This document shows, piece by piece, positions 50,106 through 59,250 of a stretch of DNA of 64,000 nucleotides. The stretch lies in contig NZ_JBKEBF010000015.1 of NCBI RefSeq assembly GCF_047973035.1, forward strand, positions 13,160 to 77,159, given 5' to 3'. The number at the start of each line of letters is the position of its first letter. Positions within the stretch are counted from its first letter, which is position 1. Below the pieces are notes generated by a model. That model saw only the letters and a list, made by a program, of their open reading frames with translations, had not been told where the DNA came from and ran no database searches. The position numbers and the translations under genes are program-made. Source of the DNA: Oleidesulfovibrio sp047973035. GTDB lineage: Bacteria; Desulfobacterota; Desulfovibrionia; Desulfovibrionales; Desulfovibrionaceae.

Positions 50106-51353
50106 CTAGCCTTCCCAGCGCTTGAACAGCATGCACGCGTTGGTGCCGCCGAAGCCGAAGGAGTTACTGAGCACGTATTTAGCCTGATACTCTTCAGAAC
50201 CGCTACCCATGTAGTTAAGGTCGCAGTTCTCATCAGGTGTTTCGTAGTTGGCTGTTCCGGGCACAGTGCCGGAAGCCAGAGTCATGCAGCTGAATACGCC
50301 TTCCACGCCGCCGGCGGCACCCAGCAGGTGCCCCATCTGCGACTTGTTGGCGCTGATACGCAGGTTTCTGGCATGATCGCCGAAAACCTTTTTAAGCGCG
50401 ATGGTTTCGCACTTGTCGTTCAGCTGGGTCGAGGTACCGTGCGCGTTGATGCAATCTACTTCTTCAGGCTTGATGCCTGCTTCTTCGATAGCCATCATCA
50501 TGGCGCGCGCCATACCTTCGGCATCTTCACGGGGAGCCGTCATATGGAAGGCATCATCGGAAGAGCCGAACCCTACGATTTCAGCATATATCTTGGCACC
50601 GCGTGCCTGAGCGGACTCAAGGGATTCGACCAGCAGCAGACCGGCGCCTTCGCCGATGACAAAACCGTCGCGGGCTGCGTCGAAGGGACGCGAAGCCTTT
50701 TCGGGGTTGTCGTTATTGGCGGTGGAGAGCGCTTTAAGCGCAGTGAAGCCGGATACACCCATAGGGGTGATTGTGGATTCTGAACCACCGGTGATAACGG
50801 CATCATAGCGGCCGACCTTGATCTCGGTAAAAGCATAGCCGATGGCATGCGTACCGGATGCACAGGCGCTGGTCATTACCAGGTTACCGCCTTTTGCTCC
50901 GGTGAAGATGGCAACCTGCGCGGGAGCCATGTTCGAGATAAGCTGGGGAATCATGAAGGGGGATATTCTGTTGGGACCGGAGTCAACGAGCTTGGTATGA
51001 AACTCTTCAATGGTTTCAAGACCGCCCAGACCCACACCCAGAAGACACGCCACACGGTGGGCTGTTTCTTCGGGAACAGTGTAGCCGGCGTTTTCCATCA
51101 GCTGCTTTGCACAGGCAACCGCGAACTGCGTGAAGCGGTCCATACGGCGGGCCTGCTTGGGGGGAATATAGGCGCCAAGGTCAATGTCTTTCACTTCACC
51201 GGCAATGCGTGAAGTGTATTCGCTGGCGTCAAAGCGGGTGATGGGGCCGATTCCGGACTTGCCGGCAATCAGGTTGCTCCAGCTGGTTTCCAGGTCATTG
51301 CCAAGCGGGGTAATCGCAGCAAGCCCGGTAACTACTACTCTTTTTCCAATCAT
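50106..51353 (-). CDS. fabF: 3-oxoacyl-ACP synthase II (FabF)
   Basis: A 415-residue condensing enzyme that elongates fatty acids. The catalytic triad is visible: the Cys in MTSACASGTHAIGYA, the His in NAHGTSTQLND, and the second His in MGHLLGAAGG. The ATG has GGAAC just before it. It follows acpP on the − strand after 178 bases that include a strong hairpin, so its transcription may be lower than that of acpP. Confidence 0.98.
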   Translation of the reverse strand: MIGKRVVVTGLAAITPLGNDLETSWSNLIAGKSGIGPITRFDASEYTSRIAGEVKDIDLGAYIPPKQARRMDRFTQFAVACAKQLMENAGYTVPEETAHRVACLLGVGLGGLETIEEFHTKLVDSGPNRISPFMIPQLISNMAPAQVAIFTGAKGGNLVMTSACASGTHAIGYAFTEIKVGRYDAVITGGSESTITPMGVSGFTALKALSTANNDNPEKASRPFDAARDGFVIGEGAGLLLVESLESAQARGAKIYAEIVGFGSSDDAFHMTAPREDAEGMARAMMMAIEEAGIKPEEVDCINAHGTSTQLNDKCETIALKKVFGDHARNLRISANKSQMGHLLGAAGGVEGVFSCMTLASGTVPGTANYETPDENCDLNYMGSGSEEYQAKYVLSNSFGFGGTNACMLFKRWEG

Positions 51354-51471
51354 TCTGTAGTTCCTCGTGGGCGCAATGCGGTTTTTCTCGTGCGAAAAGA
51401 ACAGATGTCATAAAAAGCAGATGACTACCTGTTTGAGCCGAGTGTTACCGCAGCCGGAAGAAAAGGGCAAA

Positions 51472-51498
51472 GCGTCTTATGACTCCGTCATAAGACGC
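51472..51498 (-). terminator. Attenuator-like hairpin between acpP and fabF
   Basis: A perfect 12-bp stem GCGTCTTATGAC/GTCATAAGACGC with a three-base loop is followed on the − strand by TTTGCCCTTTTC. It can act as a partial terminator that lets acpP be made in excess over fabF. Confidence 0.7.
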
Positions 51499-51531
51499 CT
51501 GCGTGCATGTATCTGGAAAGATAAGAGAAGG

Positions 51532-51762
51532 CTACTGTTTGCCAGCGATGTAGTCGATGGCGTCCTGAACCTTCAGAATCTTCTGAGCGTCGTCGTCATC
51601 GATCTCGGTGCCGAACTCTTCTTCCATGGCCATGATCAGTTCAGTCAGGTCAAGGGAGTCAGCGCCCAGATCTTCAACGAAGGAAGCTTCGGGCTTAACT
51701 TCTTCAGCGGAAACGCCGAGCTGATCCATAACGATCTTTTTAACTTTTTCTTCGACGGACAT
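51532..51762 (-). CDS. acpP: Acyl carrier protein
   Basis: A 76-residue acidic helical carrier. The 4'-phosphopantetheine Ser is in LGADSLDLTELIMAMEEEF. It carries growing acyl chains in fatty-acid synthesis. GGAGGG lies just before the ATG. It is preceded by fabG, 66 bases upstream, and followed by an attenuator-like hairpin before fabF. Confidence 0.99.
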   Translation of the reverse strand: MSVEEKVKKIVMDQLGVSAEEVKPEASFVEDLGADSLDLTELIMAMEEEFGTEIDDDDAQKILKVQDAIDYIAGKQ

Positions 51763-51828
51763 ATTCCCTCCAATCGGTGTTATTTTTGCTTTGTAAATCA
51801 GGCGCAGACTACTGTGCCTGAGGGCAGA

Positions 51829-52572
51829 TTAGCAGTACATACCGCCGTTGACGGCGATTACCTGCCCCGTAATGTAACCTGCCTTCTCGGAAGCGAGAAA
51901 GGCTACGGCATCCGCGATATCCTGTGCGCTGCCGAGACGGCGCAGCGGAATGGCGGCAAGGTACTGTTCGCGCACGTTGTCTGCAAGAGCACGGGTCATG
52001 TCGGTTTCAATGAAACCAGGGGCCACGGCGTTTACAGTGATGTTACGTGCGGCAAGCTCCTTGGCAATAGACTTGGTCAATCCGATAAGTCCTGCCTTTG
52101 CAGAGCAATAGTTGGCCTGTCCGGGGTTGCCCATCTGTCCCACCACGGAGGTGATGTTGATGATGCGGCCCTGACGCTGCTTGGACATGATCTTAGCCGC
52201 TTCGCGGCTACAGGTGAATGCGCCTTGCAGGTTCACACTGAGTACCTTTGCAAAGTCATCATCCTTCATGCGAATAAGCAGGCCGTCTCTGGTTATGCCG
52301 GCATTGTTTACCAGCACATCTAGTCGGACGTTGTCCTTCACTTCGTTTTTAAAGAATGCGGCAACTTCCTCGGGGTCACCAACATTCAGACGAAGAGCCT
52401 TTGCCTGTCCTCCCGCATCGCGGATGGACGAAGCCACGGCTTCAGCTTCTTCAGGTTTGCTTACGTAAGTAAGAAAAACCTGAAAACCCTCTCGGGCCAG
52501 CGTTTCGGCAATGCATTTGCCTATTCCGCGTGAGCCGCCCGTGACCAGTGCGGTGGAGATAAGTTCGCTCAT
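51829..52572 (-). CDS. fabG: 3-oxoacyl-ACP reductase (FabG)
   Basis: A 247-residue short-chain dehydrogenase that reduces 3-oxoacyl-ACP. The NADPH motif GGSRGIGK, catalytic Tyr-x3-Lys in YCSAKAG and active-site NNAG are present. I chose the ATG at 52572, which gives the standard length; the frame is open to 52623. It follows fabH after 131 bases with a weak hairpin (52661-52702). Confidence 0.97.
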   Translation of the reverse strand: MSELISTALVTGGSRGIGKCIAETLAREGFQVFLTYVSKPEEAEAVASSIRDAGGQAKALRLNVGDPEEVAAFFKNEVKDNVRLDVLVNNAGITRDGLLIRMKDDDFAKVLSVNLQGAFTCSREAAKIMSKQRQGRIINITSVVGQMGNPGQANYCSAKAGLIGLTKSIAKELAARNITVNAVAPGFIETDMTRALADNVREQYLAAIPLRRLGSAQDIADAVAFLASEKAGYITGQVIAVNGGMYC

Positions 52573-52703
52573 TTTGGTTCGCTTTTTCTCTTCTTTACTG
52601 AAAGGCACCGCTTTATACCGCAAAGACAGTGTAACTTCAATTGTGAATTTTGGCAGCAGCTATGTGTTATTCCGGCTTGCTACCGAAATAGCACACTTTT
52701 ATG

Positions 52704-53696
52704 CTATGTACGCAGCAGCGCCGCACCCCAGGTGAAGCCGCCTCCAAACGTGGTCAGCAGGATGGTGCGCCCTGCGGGAAGCATATTTTTGCTGTCAGCG
52801 TCTGCCAGAGCAAGCGGAACTGAAGCCGCAGACGTGTTGCCATATTCTTGAAGGTTTACAAAGACCTTTTCGGCAGGGATGTCCAGTTTTTTTCCGACTG
52901 CTTCGATAATGCGCAGGTTTGCCTGATGCGGCAGCAGCATGTCCACGTCTTCGCGTTTGATGCCGTTGCGGGTAAGCAGCTCTTCGCACACGCGGGCCAT
53001 ACTGCGGACAGCGTGTTTGAAGATTTCGCGGCCTTCCATGCGGACGAAAAACTCGTCGCCCACACTGTCACCGTGTTTGTACGGGATGCTGGTTCCGCCA
53101 CCACTGATAAGCAGCAAGTCGCCCAAAGCACCGTCAGAGGAAAGCAGACAGTCTGCAATTTCGACAGTACGTCCCTCGTTAGGACGAGCGCTTACAATGG
53201 CAGCACCGGCACCGTCGCCAAACAATACGCAGGTCGAACGGTCGTTCCAGTTAAGCCGTCTGGTGAGTACTTCTGCTGCAACAACGAGAACTTTGGCATC
53301 GGCATTCATGGCTACGATGCCTTGTGCAAGGTTCAATGCATACAGAAATCCGGAACAGGCGGCGTTAAGGTCTACCGCCATCAGGCCCGAAACGCCGAGC
53401 TTGCGCTCAATAAGGCAGGCTGTGCTGGGGCACATGGCGTCAGGGGTGCAGGTGGCGACAAGGATGTGCGTCAGGTCTTTTGCGGCAAGCCCGGCACTAG
53501 CAAGAGCATTCATAGCCGCTTTGGCGCCAAGGTCAGAAGTCGTTTCACCTTCTGCTGCCATATGGCGCTGTTTGATACCTGTACGCGTAGTGATCCACTC
53601 GTCCGTGGTGTCCACGAGCGATTCCAGATCGGTGTTGGTCAGAATCCGTTCCGGCGCGTAGGAGCCGAATCCCAGTATATAGCTTTTTGTGGTCAT
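52704..53696 (-). CDS. fabH: 3-oxoacyl-ACP synthase III (FabH)
   Basis: The 330-residue enzyme begins fatty-acid synthesis by joining acetyl-CoA with malonyl-ACP. The catalytic Cys is in NAACSGFLYAL, the His in PHQANLRI, and Asn in YGNTSAAS. The length is standard. It sits directly after plsX on the same strand (63 bases), matching the plsX-fabH-fabG-acpP-fabF order seen in many bacteria. Confidence 0.98.
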   Translation of the reverse strand: MTTKSYILGFGSYAPERILTNTDLESLVDTTDEWITTRTGIKQRHMAAEGETTSDLGAKAAMNALASAGLAAKDLTHILVATCTPDAMCPSTACLIERKLGVSGLMAVDLNAACSGFLYALNLAQGIVAMNADAKVLVVAAEVLTRRLNWNDRSTCVLFGDGAGAAIVSARPNEGRTVEIADCLLSSDGALGDLLLISGGGTSIPYKHGDSVGDEFFVRMEGREIFKHAVRSMARVCEELLTRNGIKREDVDMLLPHQANLRIIEAVGKKLDIPAEKVFVNLQEYGNTSAASVPLALADADSKNMLPAGRTILLTTFGGGFTWGAALLRT

Positions 53697-53759
53697 TGGC
53701 AGGGTCCGTGAAACATGAAGCGGCGACGCAAAAAAGGCGCCGCCGTCACGGGTCGGTAG

Positions 53760-54803
53760 TTATTGCTTTACGGCCTTGCCGTAGCTGGTCAGCTCTTCGT
53801 TAGCACTTATCGAGTCAACAAGTCGGCTGTTAGTGCCTTTTTGAACGAAGGTGCCCGCCATGCTAACGGCAGAAGCAATGGCCTTTTCGTTTGATGCACC
53901 ATGGCACACGATGGCAATTCCCTGCAAGCCGAGCAGAAGAGCGCCGCCGTATTCCGCATAATCTACAAAGCGCGCAAAGCGCCGGAATGCGTCACGGGCC
54001 AGAAAAGTACCTATTTTGGCTTTTATGCCGCTAAGCAGTTCACGCTTGAGCAGTCGGGCAAGCGAAGTTGCAAGCCCTTCACTAAGCTTGAGCGCAACGT
54101 TGCCCACAAAGCCGTCGCACACAGCGACATCAACATCACCGATAAACAGGTCGCGCCCTTCAATGTTGCCGACAAAGTTGATGTTTTTGGCTTCGCGCAG
54201 CAGTTCGTACGCTTCTTTCACCTGCGTGTTGCCTTTGCCTTTTTCTTCTCCGATGCTCAAAAGTCCCACGCGGGGGGCATCTTTTTCCAGAAGGTCACGG
54301 GCAAAGGCTTCGGCCATAAGGCCAAATTGAAAAAGGTGGTAGGGTTTGCAATCTACATTTGCGCCCACGTCCAGCAGGATGCATGGCTTTTTTTCAGTAG
54401 GCATGACAGAGGCAAGCGCGGGACGTTCAACACCGGGGATGCGTCCCATCAGAAACATGCCGCAGGCAACGGTAGCGCCGGAGTTTCCGGCGCTCACAAT
54501 GCCGTCGGCATCGCCTGAGCGCACAAGACGACATGCCACCTGAATGGATGCGTCTTTTTTGCGGCGCAGGATGTCGGACGGCTTTTCGTCCATTCCTGCC
54601 ACCTCACTGGCGTGCACAATATCATAGGCCACCCCGTCAAGGGGCAGCCTATTGAGTTCCGCGCTGATCGCGTCTCTGTCGCCTACAAGAATAAGCTTGA
54701 GACCATTTTCGCGGGCGGCCCGAAGGGCGCCGGGGACAACAACGGAAGGTCCTGAATCACCCCCCATAGCGTCCACAGCGATCACCGGAACGCTATTGCT
54801 CAT
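53760..54803 (-). CDS. plsX: Phosphate acyltransferase PlsX
   Basis: A 347-residue soluble enzyme that makes acyl phosphate from acyl-ACP for phospholipid synthesis. The N-terminus VIAVDAMGGDSGPSVVVPG, the GNSGATVACG stretch and the C-terminal GAS motif are family features. I chose the ATG at 54803, which has AGGCAGG before it; the frame is open to 54881 in the rpmF region. It overlaps the 3' end of rpmF by 11 bases. Confidence 0.97.
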   Translation of the reverse strand: MSNSVPVIAVDAMGGDSGPSVVVPGALRAARENGLKLILVGDRDAISAELNRLPLDGVAYDIVHASEVAGMDEKPSDILRRKKDASIQVACRLVRSGDADGIVSAGNSGATVACGMFLMGRIPGVERPALASVMPTEKKPCILLDVGANVDCKPYHLFQFGLMAEAFARDLLEKDAPRVGLLSIGEEKGKGNTQVKEAYELLREAKNINFVGNIEGRDLFIGDVDVAVCDGFVGNVALKLSEGLATSLARLLKRELLSGIKAKIGTFLARDAFRRFARFVDYAEYGGALLLGLQGIAIVCHGASNEKAIASAVSMAGTFVQKGTNSRLVDSISANEELTSYGKAVKQ

Positions 54804-54975
54804 CATCCTGCCTGAGCACCTGACGGCCATTGTAGGCGCCGCAGCTGTTGCACACGCGGTGGGGCAGAGCAGGTTCGCCACAGGCGCAGTATACTACAGA
54901 AGGAACTGCCACACGGTGGTGGGAACGACGCATGCCCTTTCTGGACTTGGATTTTTTGTTCTGTTGAACAGCCAT
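54793..54975 (-). CDS. rpmF: 50S ribosomal protein L32
   Basis: A 60-residue ribosomal protein. The basic N-terminus (VQQNKKSKSRKGMRRSHH) and the zinc-ribbon cysteines (C-A-C and C-N-S-C) mark L32. It lies between yceD and plsX in the well-known yceD-rpmF-plsX order, and its end overlaps the plsX start. Confidence 0.98.
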   Translation of the reverse strand: MAVQQNKKSKSRKGMRRSHHRVAVPSVVYCACGEPALPHRVCNSCGAYNGRQVLRQDDEQ

Positions 54976-55035
54976 GACTATCCTCTCTTTCTTTGTCGTC
55001 CGCGCGGGCGGCGCGGAAGTGAGCCGTAAAGGCGT

Positions 55036-55575
55036 TTAGTGCTTTGTTACTTTAAGGCCGCGCAAAGCGGCAAGGCGGGGATCGTACTGCTCATTGTCGC
55101 AGCCGCAATCTCCGTCGTTAAGATTTTTCCCGCATTTGGGGCAAAGACCTTTGCATTTTGAGGCGCAAAGAGGCTTAGCCGGTAATGAGAGAACAAACTC
55201 TTCCCACAAAAGCCGACTAATCTCAATACCTACTCCTGCTCCTTCAGGGGCAGGACCGATAAGAGAACCGTCAGCTTCGTTATCGACATAGTCTTCATCA
55301 GGGATGATTTCGAACGTGTCAAACTCATGATTGATGTCGATAACGGCATCTTCGGCACAGCGGTCGCACGGTACGGCAATCTGTCCTTTGATGCGGCCCC
55401 TTACTAGAACACCATCCTGCTGGGCAAGCAAAAATACCTGCGCAGACAGCGGGTGCTTAATAGCGTAGGGCAGGGAAAATTCCGAAATGGGCTCTTCCCA
55501 CATAGCCGGTTCGTCAAAGGAATACTCTTTGCCATTAACCGGAATATCTTTTATCAGGATCCAAACTTTAGGCAT
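55036..55575 (-). CDS. yceD: DUF177/YceD-family protein
   Basis: A 179-residue protein of the YceD family, which is linked to 23S rRNA processing in some bacteria and almost always stands next to rpmF. The pattern CDRCAEDAV near the middle and a C-terminal four-cysteine cluster (CASKCKGLCPKCG…DCGC) are seen. The ATG at 55575 has GAGGACATT upstream; the frame extends to 55725 without support. It is divergent from rpmB. Confidence 0.93.
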   Translation of the reverse strand: MPKVWILIKDIPVNGKEYSFDEPAMWEEPISEFSLPYAIKHPLSAQVFLLAQQDGVLVRGRIKGQIAVPCDRCAEDAVIDINHEFDTFEIIPDEDYVDNEADGSLIGPAPEGAGVGIEISRLLWEEFVLSLPAKPLCASKCKGLCPKCGKNLNDGDCGCDNEQYDPRLAALRGLKVTKH

Positions 55576-55772
55576 AATGTCCTCGCGGAAGGCGATTTCT
55601 ACATGCCTCCCTCTTTGTTTGTCAAGAAAAGGGTTGCGTTTTTTTGGGCAGGGGTATAAGAAACCCTCCTTCCTTGGCTGTTCCACCCTCGCGATTTCAG
55701 GAATGGACCCGCCAAGGGGATCCAAATCTCGCGAAATGTATTTCAGTTTTTCATATATGGAGGATCGTCGTC

Positions 55773-55982
55773 ATGGGAAAGCAATGTGAATTCTGCGGCA
55801 AGAAGCCCCAGACCGGCAACAATGTGAGCCACTCCAACATCAAGACCAAGCGTCGCTTCATGCCTAACTTGCAGAGCGCTCGTCATCAGCTGCCCTCTGG
55901 TCAGGTTAAGTCCGTGAGCGTATGCACCCGCTGCCTGCGTTCCGGTGCTGTTGTGAAGCCTGTGGCGAAGAAGTCCGTCTAA
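55773..55982 (+). CDS. rpmB: 50S ribosomal protein L28
   Basis: A 69-residue ribosomal protein. It starts MGKQCEFCGKKPQTGNNVSH and contains TKRRFMPNLQS and a second CTRC pair. I chose the ATG at 55773 with GGAGG ten bases upstream; an open frame from 55644 adds 43 residues of no known kind. It is divergent from yceD and ends in two terminators. Confidence 0.98.
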   Translation: MGKQCEFCGKKPQTGNNVSHSNIKTKRRFMPNLQSARHQLPSGQVKSVSVCTRCLRSGAVVKPVAKKSV

Positions 55983-56004
55983 GACTGGTATCACACATGA
56001 CCAC

Positions 56005-56036
56005 AAAAGACCCGTAAGTTCGCTGACGGGTCTTTT
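56005..56036 (+). terminator. First terminator of rpmB
   Basis: An 11-bp stem AAAAGACCCGT/ACGGGTCTTTT with T6 follows the rpmB stop by 22 bases. Confidence 0.92.
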
Positions 56037-56046
56037 TTCATTTCAG

Positions 56047-56074
56047 GCCCGGAACTTTCAGCCCGGGCTTTTTT
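56047..56074 (+). terminator. Second, tandem terminator after rpmB
   Basis: A 6-bp stem GCCCGG/CCGGGC with T6 lies ten bases after the first terminator. Confidence 0.75.
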
Positions 56075-56129
56075 GTTTTTCCGGCCCGAGCTATAGTGTG
56101 GTGGTAACTCAGCTACCGAGGTGCTGTAT

Positions 56130-57020
56130 ATGCTCTGGTTTTCCATTGCTCTTGCCACTGCTTTTTTTTCTGCCGGTGAAGCGGCCATTATCAAGCGGTA
56201 CTTTGGCGACAGGCCCCCGTACGAGATGATTGTATGGCCTATGGGCTGGAGTCTGCCGCTGTTTTTATCATACCTTGCCTTTGCTCCTGTTCCAGTTTTT
56301 CTGGAAGGCTTCTGGGCGGTGATGTTCATCATGTTGCCGCTTAATATGGTGGCGCTGCTCATTCAGACGTGGGCCATCAGGCTTTCTCCCATATCTCTGA
56401 CTGTTCCTTTTTTATCGTTTACTCCTGCTTTTATGTTGCTCACTGGGTGGCTGATTCTGGGTGAAGCTATCCCTTTGCAGGGAGCGCTTGGAATAATCTG
56501 TATAGTGGCCGGTAGCTGGTTGCTTAATAAAGCTCCGGAGCAAACGCAGGGTAATGCCGGTTTATGGCTTTCCGTCATGGAACCTTTCAAAGCCGCCACC
56601 CGCGAGAGGGGGAGTATGCTGATGCTGCTTGCTTCATTGATCTGGAGTGTTACGGCGGTGTTATCCAAAAAACTTGCGCTGCTGGGTACTCCTATGTACA
56701 CGGCGGCGCTTTTTTTTGCATTGCATAATGGCATACTGCTCGCTTTGATTTTTGCCTTTACCCATGTTTCTCCGCGCATTCTGTTACAGCGGCCCGTTGC
56801 GGGAGCAAGCGCAGGGCTATGCATGTTCGGCCAGGTCGTTCTGCATTTTCAGGCTATCACACTGGTTGCAGCCGCGTATATGATAGCCGTAAAGCGACTG
56901 AACGGTCTGATTTCGGTAGTTCTCGGCAGAATGATTTTTAACGAAAAGATATCGTGGTTTCGGGGGGCGGGAGCTTTGATGATGGGCCTTGGAGCCGCTG
57001 TGATCGCTTTTTCTTCCTAG
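56130..57020 (+). CDS. EamA-like (DMT superfamily) membrane transporter
   Basis: A 296-residue inner-membrane protein with about ten membrane helices in two halves, the usual EamA/DMT layout. I chose the ATG at 56130, eight bases after GAGG; a GTG at 56121 is also in frame. The substrate is unknown; family members export amino acids or nucleotide sugars. It starts just after the tandem terminators of rpmB and has its own control. Confidence 0.82.
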   Translation: MLWFSIALATAFFSAGEAAIIKRYFGDRPPYEMIVWPMGWSLPLFLSYLAFAPVPVFLEGFWAVMFIMLPLNMVALLIQTWAIRLSPISLTVPFLSFTPAFMLLTGWLILGEAIPLQGALGIICIVAGSWLLNKAPEQTQGNAGLWLSVMEPFKAATRERGSMLMLLASLIWSVTAVLSKKLALLGTPMYTAALFFALHNGILLALIFAFTHVSPRILLQRPVAGASAGLCMFGQVVLHFQAITLVAAAYMIAVKRLNGLISVVLGRMIFNEKISWFRGAGALMMGLGAAVIAFSS

Positions 57021-57338
57021 TGGCTTTCGCAGTTGCTTCCTTTCCGGGAAGCCTTTGGTAATTATATCCGAGCTCAGGTGGGTTTCCAGCGTGGCCCATG
57101 GGTGATTCGTTTTGACGGTATCTGTTTGAAACTGTCCTCATCTTTGTAACAAGCTGACTCCGCTTGCGTTATTTAATGCTTTGGAAGAACAATGGCGGTG
57201 GCGTTTCTGCTGGTTTTTATTGTTAAGCGTCTAAAAAATCGTTTTTTACTGTACTGCCACGCTTTACATTGGCGACGAGGTGCTTAGTTCCTAAACATCG
57301 CCGGATACGCGGCGGCTGAACTCATAACAGGGGCTGAC
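57021..57338. other. Intergenic region, 318 bases
   Basis: The stretch between the EamA-like gene and fxsA holds AT-rich sequence and short palindromes but no gene, tRNA or terminator I can support. Confidence 0.5.
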
Positions 57339-57917
57339 ATGCTGGCACGACTTTTTTTGCTGTTTACCATAATTCCTTTCATTGAATTATATTTGCTTAT
57401 TCAGGTTGGCAGTGTCATCGGCGCTGGCTGGACCATTTTGCTTGTTATTGCCTCCGGTATGGCAGGTGCGTGGCTGGCACGTCAGGAAGGGCTGAGCACC
57501 ATGTTCAAAGTGCGTCAGTCTTTGGACAAAGGCGTTATGCCCGCTGACGAGATGGTGGAAGGTTTTATGATTCTGCTTGCGGGTATATTGCTGATAACCC
57601 CGGGCCTTATGACAGATGCCTTTGGCCTTATCCTTCTGGTTCCTTTTACTCGCGCTCCGCTAGCCCGCTGGCTGCGTAAACGTTTTGCAGAGTCTGCACG
57701 TGTGCATGCTGCGTCTCAGTCTTCCACCACGTTTACCGGTAACTTCGGCAACGCCGGCGGCACATTTTACACCCGTACGTATTATGCAGGCGACTTTGCA
57801 AAGCATCAGCAGGAAGAACCCCGTCAGGCTGTGATCATTGACTGCGATTCCGCCGACAATGCCAAGGCAGATGATCGGGTAATTGATTGTGATGCTGAAA
57901 AAAACCGCTCAAAATAG
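57339..57917 (+). CDS. fxsA: FxsA-family membrane protein
   Basis: A 192-residue inner-membrane protein of the FxsA family, named for suppression of F-exclusion of phage T7. It has three or so membrane helices, the family stretch LFLLFTIIPFIELYLLIQVG, and GILLITPGLMTDAFGLILLVPFTR near residues 85-108. A polar C-terminal tail (about 70 residues) is Asp-, Asn- and Ala-rich and probably cytoplasmic. It is followed after 39 bases by the rhomboid gene. Confidence 0.93.
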   Translation: MLARLFLLFTIIPFIELYLLIQVGSVIGAGWTILLVIASGMAGAWLARQEGLSTMFKVRQSLDKGVMPADEMVEGFMILLAGILLITPGLMTDAFGLILLVPFTRAPLARWLRKRFAESARVHAASQSSTTFTGNFGNAGGTFYTRTYYAGDFAKHQQEEPRQAVIIDCDSADNAKADDRVIDCDAEKNRSK

Positions 57918-57956
57918 CAGCCTTGCCGCACCTGTTGCATAGCAACTTTTATTCGT

Positions 57957-58958
57957 ATGAAAACAGCCGGTCGTAACGTGAACCCCGTTGCAATTCACCG
58001 CCTTGGTGTTTCCAGCAACTGGCGTAACGTTCGGGAGGCTGTTTTGTCTTACGGCATTGAATATGCCGCAGGTGCGGACCCTGCATGGCCTCTGGTACTG
58101 GCTTCGCGGGGGATTCCGTACCGGCTGCAACATCGCTCTTCCGGATCTGCGCTGTATGTTCCCGTCTTTTTAGAACAGCTTGCTGCAAGTGAAATTGCCA
58201 AGTCTGTGCAGGAGAATAAACCCGCTCCTGCACCGCCCGTGACATTTCCTGCCTTACGCACAGGCAGTGCTACGTTTTGGCTGCTGCTGTGTGTGATTAT
58301 ATGGCATGGAATAAGGATGCACTGGTGGCCTCAACTGTCCGCCAGCTTGCCTGCTGCAATGTCAAATCTGTCGGCTGATCAATGGGCAGAGGCAGGACGT
58401 GTGGAAGGTTTGCGTATACTTGCCGGAGGTGAGTGGTACAGAGTGGTGACAGCGCTGACGCTTCATGCGGACAGCAGACACCTGTTTGGAAACATTGTTT
58501 CCGGTGGTATTTTTCTGGGGCTGCTTTCTTCACGAACAGGCTCCGGCATTGCGTGGCTGATGGCTCTTATTGCAGGCATTTCAGGTAATGTATGCAGTGT
58601 GTTGTTTTCGGGCTACTATTACGCGAGCCTCGGATTTTCCACTGCAGTTTTCGGGGCTGTGGGCGCTTTATGCGGAACAACTCTGGCTTTTGGCGGTCAC
58701 AGAAGCACCATTAAAGCTGTTACTGTAGTTGCCGCGGGGTTAGGTTTGCTCGCTATGCTGGGTATGGAAGGTGAGCGGACAGACATTACGGCGCACATCT
58801 TCGGCCTGATTTGCGGGTTTGTTGTCGGGCAGCTTGGGGGCAGGTTGCTGTATATTGACCGGCTTTACGGCACGGAGTGGCAGGCGCGGCTAAATAAACC
58901 CTGCGGTCTGTTGGCGGCGATAATTGTAATGGCAGGATGGTGGGTTGCACTCGCTTGA
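57957..58958 (+). CDS. Rhomboid family intramembrane serine protease
   Basis: A 333-residue membrane protease. The first ~90 residues are soluble (a small domain with SNWRNVREAVLSYGIEYA). The core has the family motifs HADSRHLFGNIVSGG (His and Asn of the oxyanion region), the nucleophile Ser in LGFSTAVFGAVGAL, and the His in AHIFGLICGF. It has about seven membrane segments. It follows fxsA closely and is probably co-transcribed. Its substrates are unknown. The 59000-59180 stretch that follows holds no other gene. Confidence 0.92.
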   Translation: MKTAGRNVNPVAIHRLGVSSNWRNVREAVLSYGIEYAAGADPAWPLVLASRGIPYRLQHRSSGSALYVPVFLEQLAASEIAKSVQENKPAPAPPVTFPALRTGSATFWLLLCVIIWHGIRMHWWPQLSASLPAAMSNLSADQWAEAGRVEGLRILAGGEWYRVVTALTLHADSRHLFGNIVSGGIFLGLLSSRTGSGIAWLMALIAGISGNVCSVLFSGYYYASLGFSTAVFGAVGALCGTTLAFGGHRSTIKAVTVVAAGLGLLAMLGMEGERTDITAHIFGLICGFVVGQLGGRLLYIDRLYGTEWQARLNKPCGLLAAIIVMAGWWVALA

Positions 58959-59187
58959 TTTGTCGGCGGATGCAGAACAAGTTTGTCAGCAATTAGCCCT
59001 GTTTGTTTGATGACCGCTTAGTGCCGTGCTGTGACTGCTTATTTTTAAAAAAAGAGTATTATAGCTTGTTGCGGCTGGTCTGGGCTGAACTGCTTGTGCT
59101 TTTTTAATATTTCAACTGCTTGTATCAGTTGTTTTTTTGCAGTCGTTTTTGGGAATGCCTTTGTAACGGCTACGACATACTACAAAG

Positions 59188-59222
59188 AAAACGGCTGCGG
59201 ATTTTTCCGCAGCCGTTTTTTT
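59188..59222. terminator. Strong bidirectional terminator
   Basis: A 12-bp stem AAACGGCTGCGG/CCGCAGCCGTTT with T7 lies between the convergent rhomboid and glycosyltransferase genes; its A-rich left arm gives T on the − strand. Confidence 0.93.
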
Positions 59223-59250
59223 AGTCAGAGCTCTTTAAAGCTACTTAGCG

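Noticed and set aside
52661..52702. Imperfect hairpin between fabH and fabG.
   Set aside because: Several mismatches and no T run after it; not convincing as a terminator or operator.
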